Positions 32,737 through 44,356 of a stretch of DNA of 64,000 bases are shown one piece after another. The notes under the pieces were generated by a model. It was not told the DNA's origin. It ran no database searches and saw only the letters and a program-made list of their open reading frames with translations. Position numbers and translations under genes: made by a program. The DNA lies in contig NC_134707.1 of assembly GCF_043290135.1 (NCBI RefSeq), forward strand, positions 73,350,508 to 73,414,507. The letters run 5' to 3'. This DNA comes from Rhipicephalus microplus (lineage: Eukaryota; Arthropoda; Arachnida; Ixodida; Ixodidae). Position 1 is the stretch's first letter; each line of letters opens with the position of its first letter.

Positions 32737-35319
32737 TAAATAGCAGTAACAAGACAACACGACAAGAAAACAACTTTCTAGCTTCCACTAGTGCCCCAAG
32801 GCTAAAATCATCAGCAGAGGTATACATTCAATTTAGAGAAGTTTTGCGACTTGTACCAAGTATGGCTAGACTTCACTTTACTTGGCTAGACATTCTACGT
32901 GATGACCTGCTACGCGATGAGTTTTGAGTCGCGTGACTAGCTGTTACATGAATGTTACGTGGTTTAAATGTATAACTATTAGACTTGCCCGTCATAATTT
33001 TGGTATTCCACGTTCGATAATTTGGCGCACGTGTTGTGAGCGAGAAGTCAAAGTTGAGGTTGAAACAATAATGTGCGTGCTGGTTTATGATGACGAAAGT
33101 CTTGTCGAACTACTCGACGCAACAAAAGCGTTAGAGAGTTCGACTCGCAAAATAAGTATACGCAGCTTGCACCAGCGACCGAAGTCTCAAACCATAAGGG
33201 GTGTTTGCGTTTGACGCAGCTGTGTTTTTCTAGTAATGCCAAGCGTTTGCTAGAGATCCGTAGTCTTTGCTAACAGATCTAATTACGGCTGGACTTGGCT
33301 GCTCGCCAGTTCCGTTCGTGTCCCCACACTACACAGGTGTCACAAGATTGTGGTGGGAACATGCCACGTGAGTATCTGCTTCATGTTGCGTAATTTTTTT
33401 CGCTATTTGTGTAGGGGTGACACGGTATTTTTTCGCGTACAAATAGTTTATTTGATGTTAGGTAGTTTTCGTGACGTTACTTAACCACCTAACCCCACAC
33501 GACTAGTGTTTACGTGTTGATGACGCGAACTTGCCACGTAACTAGCTGTTGATGTGTTTTAGGCGAATCGCTACTCGGTTGCGTAACGTTAGGCCATTTT
33601 CGTCGCGAGAGTAATAGCGCGATGTTGCAAAATTTTCTCTCGCGATAAATTACGATTTTTGCCGCGACGGTAGTGCATTGTGTGGTGCTACGTGACTTTA
33701 TTGTGAGAAAAATTATGTAGACGCTCTCGACGAATTTTTACCGCAAGCGTTACCATCGTGTTCTATACGAAGTTACACTCAGTATAATACACCCTCTCTC
33801 CCCACCCTTTCCACATCGCGTTTTTTACGCGCTAGTAAAATGGCTCGGGGTGGCGCAAAACTGATGAAACGAGCTGTCCAATCTCTGTCGCACGAAGGTG
33901 GCATGCGACAACATCAACCCACGTGCTATGCACGCCATTCATTACTACTCAGATAAAAAACGCTCCCTTCTCTTCCTCCCTTTTGCAGGAGCTCAACAAA
34001 CTACACTGTCTCCAGCTAAAAGAAGACTTGTGTGGATGCCAAGTAGCGAGGAGATGGTGAACGACAACCAGAGAAACTAGACTAGGTCGCTTTAAGAAGG
34101 TGTACCAACATGCAGAACCTCAATCCGATTAACGGTGCCGGTGACTACTGCCGTGAACGCTGCCGGTGACCATGACTATAGCACTGGTGAACAGCTTAGC
34201 CCTCAACGCACAGGCCAGAGATATCCAAACGTGATGCCGTGTTAGCCAAGCGGACGCTTCCGTCTCACGGAAACGTGCAATGCCGCAATACCGACAATCA
34301 ACGACTACAAGGAGATTGTGCATGCTAAGAAAATCGTAAATAACCTAAAGGTAGGTAAGTGGTTCAAGAAAACGAAAAAAAGAACCTAACTTCTATCTGC
34401 CCAATTGGCCGCACAGCGCAGCACCTTGTAGAGGTTGGGGAAGGAAATAAAATGAAAATAGTAGAAAGAGAACGATAAATAAAATGAAGCACTCACCATG
34501 CACGATCGAAGAACGAGAGAATAGATGGAAAAGAATGGAGACATGGTCGAAAAATCCGAGGCTGGGGCACCGTTCGGCGAGAGCTTCATGGCGTCAGGAG
34601 ACCACGGATGGCAGGCCAATTGACGAGTACTACGCTGGCGTCGGAGATCGCAGACGACGCAATTGTTCCGAAATGAATCCACTAAGGGAGTCCTGTATGA
34701 GGAAGCGTTTTGTTGCCTTCGCCGCTGACTCGGGAGAGAGATCTAGAACGTAAGAGAGGGTAAAAAAGGAAGAGGGGTTGCGCATGTGTAGTGCAAGTGT
34801 GAATGCCGCGGCAGGGAGTGAGGGACGGACTAAGCCCCCCGATAAGCTGTTTCAAATCTAAAAACGACGAGGAGGATTGGGTCCCTCAAGCGTCTGTTGT
34901 GACCTTTGATGATTGGAACGCTCTCTCGACCACACATCAGCCAACATAGATGTGACAGTCTAATTGGGTCGTGTGGACAATGTAATATACATTCCTTTAT
35001 CGTGATGACGCTATTGCATTCAGCACGCGTACAGTGAGTGCTAGGTCACCGGCAAATAGCATGTTAGCACATTCATGTTCCTGCTACTACGTGCTACTCT
35101 TCACTCTTCACTCGTTGTTCAGTGCTGGTGAGGTAGCCGCAACAGAGAAGGCACTAAACTTATGAAGCATTAGTTATCGTTAAGAAGGCAGTCGTTTGCG
35201 CGAAAGGGTCGTCTGAATCATTTCTTAAACATAGGTTTTGAGCTGGTGGAACTATCTTACGCAGTTTTGGTAGAAGGCGTTTGTCATTTTTGGGCCTCCC
35301 TTTTTCATTGTTTGGCCCT
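32737..35319. other. No recognisable gene
   Basis: A frame of 96 codons at 32924-33214 (plus) and a few shorter ones have no known motif. A 9-bp perfect stem (TCGCGAGAG with CTCTCGCGA) spans about 33603-33645. Confidence 0.45.
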
Positions 35320-35554
35320 CCCGCTGTGGTCTAGTGGCTAAGGTACTCGGCTGCTGACCCGCAGGTCGTGTGATCGAATTCCAGCTGCGGCGGCTGCATT
35401 TGTTATGGAGGCGGAAATGTTGTAGGCCCGTGTGCTCAGATTTGGGTGCCCGTTAAAGAACCCCAGGTGGTCGAATTTTCAGGAACCCTCCACTACGGCT
35501 TCTCTCATAATCATATGGTGGTTTTGGGACGGTAAACCCCATGTAGCAATAAAT
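35320..35554 (+). repeat. tRNA-derived SINE copy 5
   Basis: The only plus-strand copy. A box TGGTCTAGTGG at about 35327, a B-box-like GTGATCGAATTCC near 35370, then the family body ending TAAACCCCATGTAGCAATAAAT. Confidence 0.88.
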
Positions 35555-37071
35555 TTTTCATTGTTGGGTAATCAGTCATGTGCTTTCTTCGCTTTTTCAT
35601 GTTTTATGTATTTCTCTCTAACTAGCTGTGCTCAGTTGTTTCCACAAGCACGCATCGTGTGACTGTTCCTGTGTGTAGCTATCGTTTCTCTTCATGGAAA
35701 AAAAGTCGTCAGGACTTTCAAATATTATTCGCATCAGAGAGAACAAACTGAGAGAAAGGCGCTGACTTTCCGAATAAGCAATATCCTCAGACAATATTAC
35801 TCAACAGCGGCATGCCTAAAGCGCCTCAAATACCTTTCATGAAGTATAACGTGTCGTTGACTTCAGGAATAGAAAAAAATAAGACATGTTACTACCTCAA
35901 AACGTGAGACCCATTTTTCTGCCCCATTTTTTTCCCCAGATTCAGGACTTCGTACTTCTTTTTCTAAATTTAAAGGGGAACTCGAATGACTTTTCGGCAA
36001 GCACCGATATAAAAGAAATTGGCTTCGTATGCGTGTGCTTCGCTGAAAATCTCGTCGAAAGACAAAAAAATGCGGTACCCTTAAGCTTCGCCTTTAGGAG
36101 TTGAACGCGACAGCAAAACGCGGCCCCTAGTGAACCTTTCAACCGCTAAGTGCATACCTATTCATATGTTTTGTTACATACACACGCACACAGAGTAAAT
36201 TGGAATAGCGCGCGCTACTATCACCGAATGGACTCGTTTTCGTCGTGGCACCTGTCGAACAAAAATGCATCAAAGGGGCCCTCAAACACTTTTTCAAGTA
36301 ACCATGAACTGAATTCACTAGAAGAGCTTATTGCCTTACGAATTCAACGCCGCTAAAGTTTTAAGAATCTGTCTAGTGCGAGTGGGGTTACGAAGGTTTG
36401 TCGCATGCTGCAGTTGCATTAGCTCTTCTTTCGTCCCGACGAAAGCGCTGGAAGCTAAGCAGAGAGGAGTGACAAGGCAAAGAAACTCCCGCTCCTCTTG
36501 ACCTTGAGCACTTTTTTTTTCCAAATGCGCGGCTTTTTCAGTGTGGTCATGCGCGCACACGTGAACAAATAGCGGCCTCCCGCGGATATCTTGGTAACTT
36601 GACTTTTGGTCCCAGACGCCCTGACGATTTTTGCTCACAACCAATGGGGCCGACGCCCAAGGCGGGTTTTCTGCGACACGAGCTCTTTAAAGCATCCGCG
36701 TTATTAGGCTTGTGTCGGCTGTACTAGATGAGTCCTGGTCTCATCGATGCCCAATGGTGATGTTGTTCTTTTACCATTTCCATCCTGCTTTGATAAATGC
36801 AATAGAGATTTGTTTGAACATATTTCATTTGGCCCCATTGTAACTGATGTCATGCCACATGTTCGTTCCTTCAAGACATTTCCGCAATGTTTTGGTCAGG
36901 TGTGGTACTGTGTAGCTTATTAGTATTGATAATGTAAAAGAACAATTGGTATTTAAAGGCGAATAATTCGACAGAGATATGTCTTGCTAGGTAAAAGTTG
37001 GTACAAATGCAGCAAACTATCCAGCCACATTTAGTCCGACGTTTTTACGTTAAATTAAAAACTAAAAAATT
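35555..37071. other. No recognisable gene
   Basis: Nothing I can assign; frames are short. Confidence 0.45.
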
Positions 37072-37165
37072 CCCGCATATGCACGAAGTGAATGATGATG
37101 AAGGAGTTTGCTCCAGAGGGTAAATCTTCTAAATGGTGAATCCTCTGTACATATACTCAATCATC
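37072..37165. repeat. Dispersed repeat, copy 2
   Basis: Shares CACGAAGTGAATGATGATGA and the following CTCCAGAGG and AATCCTC words with 26731-26830. Confidence 0.55.
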
Positions 37166-37228
37166 CTCATATAAAGACGCCACACGAGAGTTGTTGTAGT
37201 GTGATTGTTTACACAATGTTTATTATAT

Positions 37229-37862
37229 TGTCATGGGGTCGGGATATGACTGAAGGCAGAAGAACTGATGGTCAGAGCAGACTGTTTATGTCGGCGAACC
37301 TGTGCCCGGTAAACAAAAAGTCGGTTTACAGTAGCACACTTGCACTGATAGGGGCGAATGCAGCGTCGGCTGTTGATGATTTGACAAGCGGCGAAGCGCG
37401 TCGGCATTTTAAACTTGCCATCGAATCTTCTAGCGTTATCACTAGCGGAGACGTAGTTTCCATTGATTGATATGTGGGGTTTAATGTCCCAAAACCACCA
37501 TATGATTATGAGACACGCCGTAGTGGAGGGCTCCGGAAATTTCGACCAGCTGGGGTTCTTTAACGTGCACCCAAACTTGAGCACACGGGCCTACAACATT
37601 TTCGCCTCCATCAGAAATGCAGCCGCCGCAGCCGGGATTCGAACCCGCGACCTGCGGGTCAGGAGCTTAGTACCTTAGCCACTAGACCACCGTGGCGGGG
37701 CGAGACGTAGTTTCCAGAATACTCTGTAATGTTGACGAAGTGGGCGTAACCAGAACAATACGATCTACTACAGCCTCAAAGCTTTTAGAACATTGTAGGC
37801 GTGCTGGGCGTTCAACGTACTGTAACGAGGTGATAAGAAAACTTGAGGAAAGGATCGTAGCA
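37229..37862 (-). repeat. Element A 3' LTR, split by a SINE
   Basis: On the minus strand it runs from TGCTACG at 37862 to CCATGACA at 37229. Without the SINE and one TSD copy it is about 380 bp, matching the LTRs at 6929 and 57368. A polypurine tract (AGAGGGGGG on the minus strand) precedes it. No target-site duplication can be tested because the element's 5' end is lost. Confidence 0.82.
37462..37701 (-). repeat. tRNA-derived SINE copy 6 with 14-bp TSD
   Basis: The best preserved copy: an intact B box (GGTTCGAATCC on the minus strand, at 37645-37635) and A-box region TGGTCTAGTGG. GAGACGTAGTTTCC lies on both sides (37448-37461 and 37702-37715). It inserted into the LTR of element A. Confidence 0.95.
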
Positions 37863-37983
37863 GTGCCCCCCTCTGAAGAAGGCATCGTCCTGATGCTTTA
37901 ACAAATGTCGAAGGTAGAATATTAGAGACAATAAACAATAAGCACAAGGAATGAAGTACAGTAGCAACAACAAAATACAGCCC

Positions 37984-38667
37984 TCAGATTCGCGCATAGA
38001 ATGGCTTGAGGCGCATGACATGGACGACTTCAGGTCGAGCACGGCACCTTTGAGAGTTCTTAATGCCATCGGGAACAACCTCGACGTCGAGTGGAACTAC
38101 TCTGTACGGTCCGAAGTACCGTCGTAGAAGTTTTTCACTGAGTCCACGTTGGCGCATCGGCGTCCATATCCAGACACAGTCACCGGGCTGGTACTCCACG
38201 AAGCTTTGTCGAATATTGTAACGGCGGCTGTCGGCCGCCTCCTGACTCTTGATGCGCAGGCGGGTGAGTTGACGAGCTTCTTCTGCGCGCTGAAGGTTGA
38301 CGGTGACATCGATGTTTTCTTCATCAGCGACGTTTGGCAGCATGGCGTCAAGCATGGTTGTCGGGTTGCTTCCATAGACCAACTTGTACGGCGTCATCTA
38401 CGTCGTTTCTTGTACGGTGGTAAAGTATGCGAAGGTTATGTAGGGAAGGATGGCATTCCACGTCCTGTGTTCGACCCCGACATACATGTCCAGCCTGTCA
38501 GTGGCACTCATGTTTAGGCGCTCTGTAACACCATTGGTATGTGGGTGGTACGCTGTTGTACGGCTGTAACTTCTCTGGCTCTATGCCAAAATCACTTGAG
38601 TTAGCTCAGCAGTAATTGCCGTACCTCGCTCGGTGATGATGACCTCCGGGGCGCCGTGACGCAATAT
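37984..38667 (-). pseudogene. Element A integrase, C-terminal half
   Basis: The minus-strand frame covers the integrase core from LRHGAPEVIITERG (the second catalytic Asp appears as Glu), through a damaged middle, to TPYKLVYGSN and the C-terminal domain (FVEYQPGDCVW, GLSEKLLRRYFGPYRV, RPEVVHVMRLKPFYARI). Its right edge is exactly the insertion point of element B. The N-terminal half resumes at 44353, and the codon phase agrees once B and one ATAT are set aside. Confidence 0.88.
38664..38667. repeat. Element B target-site duplication, left
   Basis: ATAT directly before the 5' LTR, matching 44353-44356. Confidence 0.8.
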
Positions 38668-38972
38668 TGCCACAGGAAATTACCATTGCTCCACGCAACG
38701 CGGACGTTGGGAACCAAAGAAACGCTAACGGCACGACTACGAGCGACGAAGCCAGCCGCAATGCACGAGCCGGTGCTGCATGCGCGCGGTACTCCACCGA
38801 ACAGCCAACGCGCATGAAGAAGAAGAAAACGAGAGTGCTCGAGGCAGAGGCTAACGAGGACTGCTGACCTTCGAATCTTCTTGATTGCTTCCTGATTGTT
38901 TGGGCACATGTTCGCCCTTAAGAAACCGTGTAAATAGAACATCCTTGTTGTGAGGCTGCTACACTCTCTACA
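38668..38972 (+). repeat. Element B 5' LTR
   Basis: 305 bp, aligning by eye along its whole length with 44040-44352. Small indels account for the length difference. Confidence 0.92.
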
Positions 38973-38977
38973 TTTTC

Positions 38978-38993
38978 TGGTGGAGGTGCTGGG
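38978..38993 (+). other. Element B primer-binding site
   Basis: TGGTGGAGGTGCTGGG five bases after the LTR. Its TGG start is complementary to a tRNA 3' CCA end. The same word follows the LTR of D and the LTR tail at 28181. Confidence 0.7.
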
Positions 38994-39170
38994 TAGATAA
39001 TTCCAAACCCCACGAGAGAGTGAAGTCCAAGCCCTGACCATCCGCAATCCGTGGAGCTTACGCCGGTGCACCAGCGGACCAGTTGCCGTATTTGAGGGGA
39101 TTCACCAGAATTTGGACCACTTCCCCCTGTGCCAAGGGCATCAGCGACGGAGACAAGAAACGCCAACACC

Positions 39171-40400
39171 ATGACTAGCCAAGTTGTACCATCACAGCTC
39201 ATTGTCAGCCAACCCGTCATACCGAAGGTGTTCATGGTGACCCGTACGAGGACGCCGAAGACTGGCTGGTTCATTTCGAGAGGGTGGCGAACATAAACCA
39301 AAGCAACGAAGCAGTCAAGTTGCGCAACGTGTACGTCTTTTTCGAAGACGCCGCGCGAGTGTGGTACTAAAACCACGACGCATCTTTGATGTTCTGGGAA
39401 GAGTTCCGGCGGCACCTACTGTGTAGGTTTGGCAACAATGGTCGCCGGGAAAACGCAAACGCAGCTCTTCGTGCACGGAATCAACGCACAAACGAGACTG
39501 TCAATATGTACATAGAAGACATGTCCCGCCTGTTCAAGCGAGCTGATCTCAACATGACTGAAGACAAGAAGGTGCGTCATCTCATGCATGGGGTAAAACA
39601 AGAGCGGGACTCATTCGCAAACCGCCGCGCACTGTTGCTGAGTTTCGGTCAGAAGCAACAACAGAAACGACGCTGCAGCAGAGAGCCCGGCAATACAATC
39701 GTGACGTAGCCTGTACATCAGCAGGGGTCTTCTCGGCAAACGTTGTCGATAATCTTGACACTCTGCGGGAACTCGTCCGGTCAGTTGTCAGGGAGGAACT
39801 ACGCAAGCTGCAGCCACCCGCTTCACCGGAACTGTCTATTGCGGATGTTATCGAAAAGAAATTCGGCAGGCTATACGGGAGCCGCAGAGGGATGCACCAC
39901 CGACACGACGCCCGGTAACTTATTCTGAGGTGCTCAGGCGGCCTGCTGTCCACTATGCGCCTATTGAGACACCTGGTACTTACGCACCGACAACACGTAG
40001 CCCGCGCCATATCGTAGAGGCAACCCGCAGCGCACCTCTTTCGACAGAGACAAGACCTCGGAAAAGCGATGTATGGCGAGATGCGGAACGTAGGCCCCTG
40101 TGCTTCCACTGTGGAAAGGCTGGCCATCTGTACCGGTTTTGCCGATATCGTCAAGCTGGTCTTCGAGGATTCGCGGTCAACGCACCGTGTCCGCGAAACG
40201 ACGGAAGGCCGTCTGACATCAAGGAATACCTGTGCTCACGTCAGAGCTTCGACCTGCATCGTCGTCGTCAACCGCGGTCACCATCCCCTCTACGTCAGCG
40301 CTCGCCAAGCCCACGTTCCTTTCCAAACGCACCTAGGCATCGTTCACCTATTCCAAACCCGGGAAACTGAAGTGGGCGACCTGTGGAGGCGAGGCCGCTG
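39171..40400 (+). pseudogene. Element B gag (frameshifted)
   Basis: The start is the likely ATG at 39171 (MTSQVVPSQ). A single-base loss near 39230 shifts into EDAEDWLVHFERVANI and DAARVWY followed by a stop, then FWEEFRRHLLCRFG and MYIEDMSRLFKRA, the capsid-like core of gypsy Gag. Another shift near 39605 leads into a helical region (NLDTLRELVRSVVREEL). The nucleocapsid knuckle CFHCGKAGHLYRFC (CX2CX4HX4C) is at about 40100-40142, followed by an Arg/Ser/Pro-rich tail. At least three breaks prevent expression as one protein. Confidence 0.85.
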
Positions 40401-40501
40401 GTGATTCAAAGCACGAGTATCCTTCACTGCGACACCAGCGTGACGACGACGACGACTGTCTCCAGGTAAAGAAGTGCAGTAATGAGAAGATAACTTCAGA
40501 C

Positions 40502-41296
40502 ATGCCGTTGGTAATTTACGGGCTAGAACTCATGGCTTTCATCGATACCGGTGTGGATCACTCTATGATAAGCTATGATTTAGCGATGTGCCTCAGGAAA
40601 GTTTTGAGCGAATGGAGTGGACCTCAAGTACGTACGGCAGGCGGTCACTTTATTACGCCTCTCGGAAGATGCGCCGCAAAAGTTGAGATACGAGGTTTCA
40701 CTTGCGTTGGTGACTTTGTTGTCCTGCCCGTATGTTCGAGAGAAGTTATACTCGGAATAGATTTCCTGCAAGCAAATGTTGCCATTATTAATTTGCAGAG
40801 GTCCAGCGTATTATTTTCGACGGAACAAGCTATGAAGGAAGCTCGAGCCGACGTGCAATACATCACTCCACTGCGCATCGTCGATGATGATGTGGCTGTA
40901 CCGCCGCAGAGCAGTGTAATGGTTCTAGTCAGAAATGATACGTTTGTTGAGTACAAAGCTGTGGCAGACAGCAACATGAATGTTTTCCTAAAAAGAGGTG
41001 TTTGTGTGGCACGAGGGATTATCCAGCTACGAAACAGGTACGCAGACATCCTCCTGACAAATGTCGGGAACGAATTCCAGCACATCGCAAAGAGGACAGC
41101 CATAGCCTTTCTTCATGACGTTTGTGAATCCACAGAAATATGCAGCCTGGAAACAATGTCAGCTGATATGAAACCAATATCTGATGTCTGCGACGTAATA
41201 TTCGTAAATCCTAACCTTTCAGTGATCCAACGTAAACAGCTATACGACGTTCTGCGGGAATTTGGCAGCTGGTTCTCCAATAGTTCAAAGGTATGA
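40502..41296 (+). CDS. Element B protease and linker
   Basis: An open frame of 264 codons that begins with a retropepsin-like domain: active site FIDTGVDHSM at about residue 15-24, a flap region around RTAGGHFITPLG, and the closing ILGIDFL. After it comes the linker found before RT in this gypsy group (VPPQSSVMVLV, VCVARGIIQL, ILLTNVGNEF, TAIAFL). Aspartic protease of this type processes Gag-Pol. The DTG triad is intact. It is normally part of a Gag-Pol fusion, so the first Met is probably not a true start. Confidence 0.82.
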   Translation: MPLVIYGLELMAFIDTGVDHSMISYDLAMCLRKVLSEWSGPQVRTAGGHFITPLGRCAAKVEIRGFTCVGDFVVLPVCSREVILGIDFLQANVAIINLQRSSVLFSTEQAMKEARADVQYITPLRIVDDDVAVPPQSSVMVLVRNDTFVEYKAVADSNMNVFLKRGVCVARGIIQLRNRYADILLTNVGNEFQHIAKRTAIAFLHDVCESTEICSLETMSADMKPISDVCDVIFVNPNLSVIQRKQLYDVLREFGSWFSNSSKV

Positions 41297-41299
41297 CGC

Positions 41300-42626
41300 A
41301 TGACCATTGCAAAACACAGGATCGTAACAGACGAGACAACCAGGCCGGTACGCCAGCACCCGTACTGCGTTTCACCAAAAGAAAGGGAAGTTATCAGGAA
41401 TCAAGTACAGGAGATGCTTGAAGATAATGTTATTCAACCTTCTAGCAGTCCGTGGGCATCTCCTGTAGTACTTGTCAAGAAGAAGGATAACACGCTAAGG
41501 TTTTGCGTCGACTACCGGAAATAACTGCTGTGACGAAACGGGATGTATATCCCCTCCAGCGTATTGGCCACACATTCGACAGACTTCGGTGTGCCAAGTT
41601 CTTCTCATCACTGGATCTGAAAAGTCGATACTGGCAGATCGAAGTTGATGAACGTGATCGCGAGAAGACTGCTTTTGTTACCCCGGATGGACTCTATGAA
41701 TTCAAGGCTCTCCCTTTTGGTCTCTGTTGTGCGCCGAGAACTTTCCAACGCATGATGGAAACTGTACTTTTTGGATTGAAGTGGCAGTGTTGCTTAGTGT
41801 ACCTTGACGACGTGGTCATCTTTGCCGCTACATTCGAGGAGCATATCAAGCGCCTGCGAACAGTGTTAGAAGCAATCTGTTCGGCAGATTTAGCCATCAA
41901 GCTAGAGAAGTAGAGAAGTGCCAATTCGGTTTCGAAGAGCTTCGACTCTTTGGGCATGTTGTCAGCGCCCATGGTGTGCACACTGATCTCGAAAAGACAG
42001 CCGCCATTGCAAGGTTCCCTGTGCCAGCAGACAAAAAGTCAGCACGGAGATTCTTAGGTATCTGTGCTTACTATAGAAGATTTGTCAGAAATTTCTCGCA
42101 GATTGCAAAACCCTTGACGAAACTTACAAGAGAAGATGTACCTTTCCAGTCGGAAACCGAGCAACAAAGCGCCTTCAATGAATTAAGAAAACGGTTGCAA
42201 GAGCCCCCAATCCTTTCTCATCTCGATGAAAAAGCTGACACGGAAATACACACAGATGCCAGGAACATCGGCCTAGGATGCATCCTACTACAGTGGCAGA
42301 ATGGCGAAGAAAAGGTGATAGCATACGCCAGCAGGACTCTAACAAAGGCGGAGACCAATTATTCGGCCACAGAGAACGAATGCCTTGCCGCCGTCTGGGC
42401 CATCAGTAAGTTTCGGCCTTACTTTTATGATAGACCATTCAAGGCAGTCAGCGATCACCATGCCCTCTGCTGGCTCGCCAACCTCAAGGACCAGTCCGGA
42501 CGACAAGGAAGGTGGAGCTTCAGACTGCAAGAATTTGACAAAACTGTTGTATACCGATCTGGTAGGAAGCATACCGACGCCGACTGTTTGTCACGGGCAC
42601 CTGCAGACACTGCACTACCAGATTAA
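41300..42626 (+). pseudogene. Element B reverse transcriptase and RNase H
   Basis: RT fingers run from 41300 (HRIVTDETTRPVRQHPY, SSSPWASPVVLVKKKD, FCVDYRK), with a frameshift near 41518. The palm follows (DVYPLQRIGHTFDRLR, FFSSLDLKSRYWQIEV, catalytic [10 protein letters not shown]). The frame breaks again at about 41905-41921, where TAGAGAAG is tandemly duplicated. It resumes as [15 protein letters not shown] through the thumb and then RNase H ([52 protein letters not shown]) to a stop at 42626. Catalytic residues of RT and RNase H are kept. Confidence 0.9.
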
Positions 42627-43925
42627 GAGGACGTTTTATTCGTGGCTGTTGTCGAGCCTTCTCAGATAGCTGAATTTCAACAAGCGGACGAAGAATTGCT
42701 CCCGCTCATCAAACACCTGAAAGGAGCGGACGTACAAGTACCTCGTATATTTTCTCCAAGCCTCGCATCGTTATGCCTCCTAGGAAATGTCCTCTACAAA
42801 AGAAACTTTAAGCCCGACCGTGAAAAGTTTCTGCTTGTCGTTCCCGATTACGCGGCAAGAAATACTTCAAGCGTGCCACGATGAGCCTACGTCTTGACAT
42901 TTGGGGGTCACTCGAACGCTTGCACGAATCAGTCTGCACTATTATTAGCCCAAGCTATGGTCTTCAATACAGCGCTATGTTAGAACATGCCGCGAATGCC
43001 AAAGACGGAAAGCACCTCGTGCTAAGCATGCAAGCGGGCCTTCTGCACCCGATAGACCCACCGAAAGCACCTTTCCAACAAGTTGCAATGGACCTTCTTA
43101 GACCCTTCCCGACATCTTTACTTGGCAAGAAGTGGATCGTTGTAGCGACTGAATATTTAACGAGATACCCGGAAACAGACTCCTTGCATCGAGGAACGGC
43201 CGATGAGGTCGCCAAATTCTTTGTACAGAGCTTAGTGCTACGGCATGGCGCTCTGACTGTTGTAATTACCAATTGCGGACCAGCTTTCACGGCAGATTTC
43301 ATGGAATGCCTGCTGAACATGACCCACACTGTTCACAGGAAAACTACCGCATATCACCCTCAAAGGAACGGCCTGACTCAACGCCTTAACAGACATGATA
43401 TCTATGTATGTGGACGTCGAACACAAAAAGTGGCATGAAATTTTACCGTACGTCACCTTCCCCTAATCACACCGCCGTACAAGAGACTACCAAGATTACC
43501 CCGTTTCAACTAGTTTACGGTCATGTAGTTACCACAACACTGGACGCTATGTTACCTATAGATCAAGATGACTACCCTTCTGATCTCGATGACTATATAG
43601 AGAAAGCGGAAGAGGCCCGCCAATTAGCAAGGTACCGAATATGTCTACAATAACGAATCGATGCAGACCGCTACAACCGAGGAAGACGTGAAACATGGTA
43701 TGAAGTTGGTGACAAAGTGTGGATATGAACCCCAGTACGATGACGAGGCCTGTCTGAAAAACTCATTTGTCGATATTTCGGTCCTTACGAGGTAGTATAC
43801 AACGACTCAGCGGCCTCGTTTATGAAGTCAAGCCTAGAAGACATGGGCATTCCAAACAACGCAACCCCACCGAGCGTGTACACATTTTGCGCATGAAACC
43901 GTACTACGACCGACACGAAGACTAG
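42627..43925 (+). pseudogene. Element B integrase (catalytic triad lost)
   Basis: The N-terminal zinc region is degenerate (42642-43000). The core starts near 43060 (APFQQVAMDLL, GKKWIVVATEYLTRYPET, VVITNCGPAFTADF, KTTAYHPQRNGLTQRLNR). At the three catalytic positions relatives have D, D, E; here they are E (in ATEYL), N (in ITNCG) and Q (in LTQRL). A C-terminal part follows in shifted frames (TPFQLVYGHV, DDYIEKAEEARQLARY, GLSEKLICRYFGPYEVV). It cannot catalyse strand transfer. Confidence 0.88.
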
Positions 43926-44023
43926 CCCCCCACTTGCATGCTGTACAACCATTTCCCTCTTACAAACCTTCAGAGACGGAAACGCGGCATACATTATCAT
44001 CGAAAGCATCGGGGTGATGCGTC

Positions 44024-44037
44024 TTGAGAGGGGAGAT
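44024..44037 (+). other. Element B polypurine tract
   Basis: GAGAGGGGAGA lies just before the 3' LTR, in the position of the plus-strand primer. Confidence 0.7.
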
Positions 44038-44039
44038 AA

Positions 44040-44352
44040 TGCCACAGGAAATTACCATTTCTCCGCGCAACGCGGACGTTGGGAACCAGAGGAAACGCTA
44101 ACGGCACGACTAAGAGCGATGAAGCCAGCCGCAATGCACGAGCCGGCCTTGCATGCGCGCAGTACTCCACCGAACAGCCAACGCGCGTGAAAAAGAAGAA
44201 GAGAACGAGGGTGCTCGAGGCAGAGGCTCACGAGGACAACCGACCTTCGAATCTTCTTGATTGCTGTGCGTCGTTCACTTTGGGCACAAGTTCGCCCTTG
44301 ATAAGCCGTGTAAATAGATCATCCTTGTTGTAAGGCTGCTCCATTCGTTACA
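44040..44352 (+). repeat. Element B 3' LTR
   Basis: 313 bp, TGCCACAGG to TTACA, partner of 38668-38972. Confidence 0.92.
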
Positions 44353-44356
44353 ATAT
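44353..44356. repeat. Element B target-site duplication, right
   Basis: ATAT, matching 38664-38667. Confidence 0.8.

Larger units (their letters stand above)
38668..44352 (+). mobile_element. Element B: complete gypsy retrotransposon
   Basis: A 5685-bp element: LTR, primer-binding site, gag, protease, RT, RNase H, integrase, polypurine tract, LTR. The domain order is the standard Ty3/gypsy order. It lies inside the integrase of element A, in opposite orientation. LTRs start TGCCACAGG and end in ACA. Every protein region has frameshifts or stops, so it is structurally whole but dead. Confidence 0.92.

Noticed and set aside
34225..34300. tRNA-like word GTGTTAGCCAAGCGG
   Set aside because: No B box or clover-leaf closure could be found at the right distance.
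38601..39071. 156-codon minus-strand frame
   Set aside because: It lies across the B 5' LTR and leader, antisense to B. Its codons match nothing.
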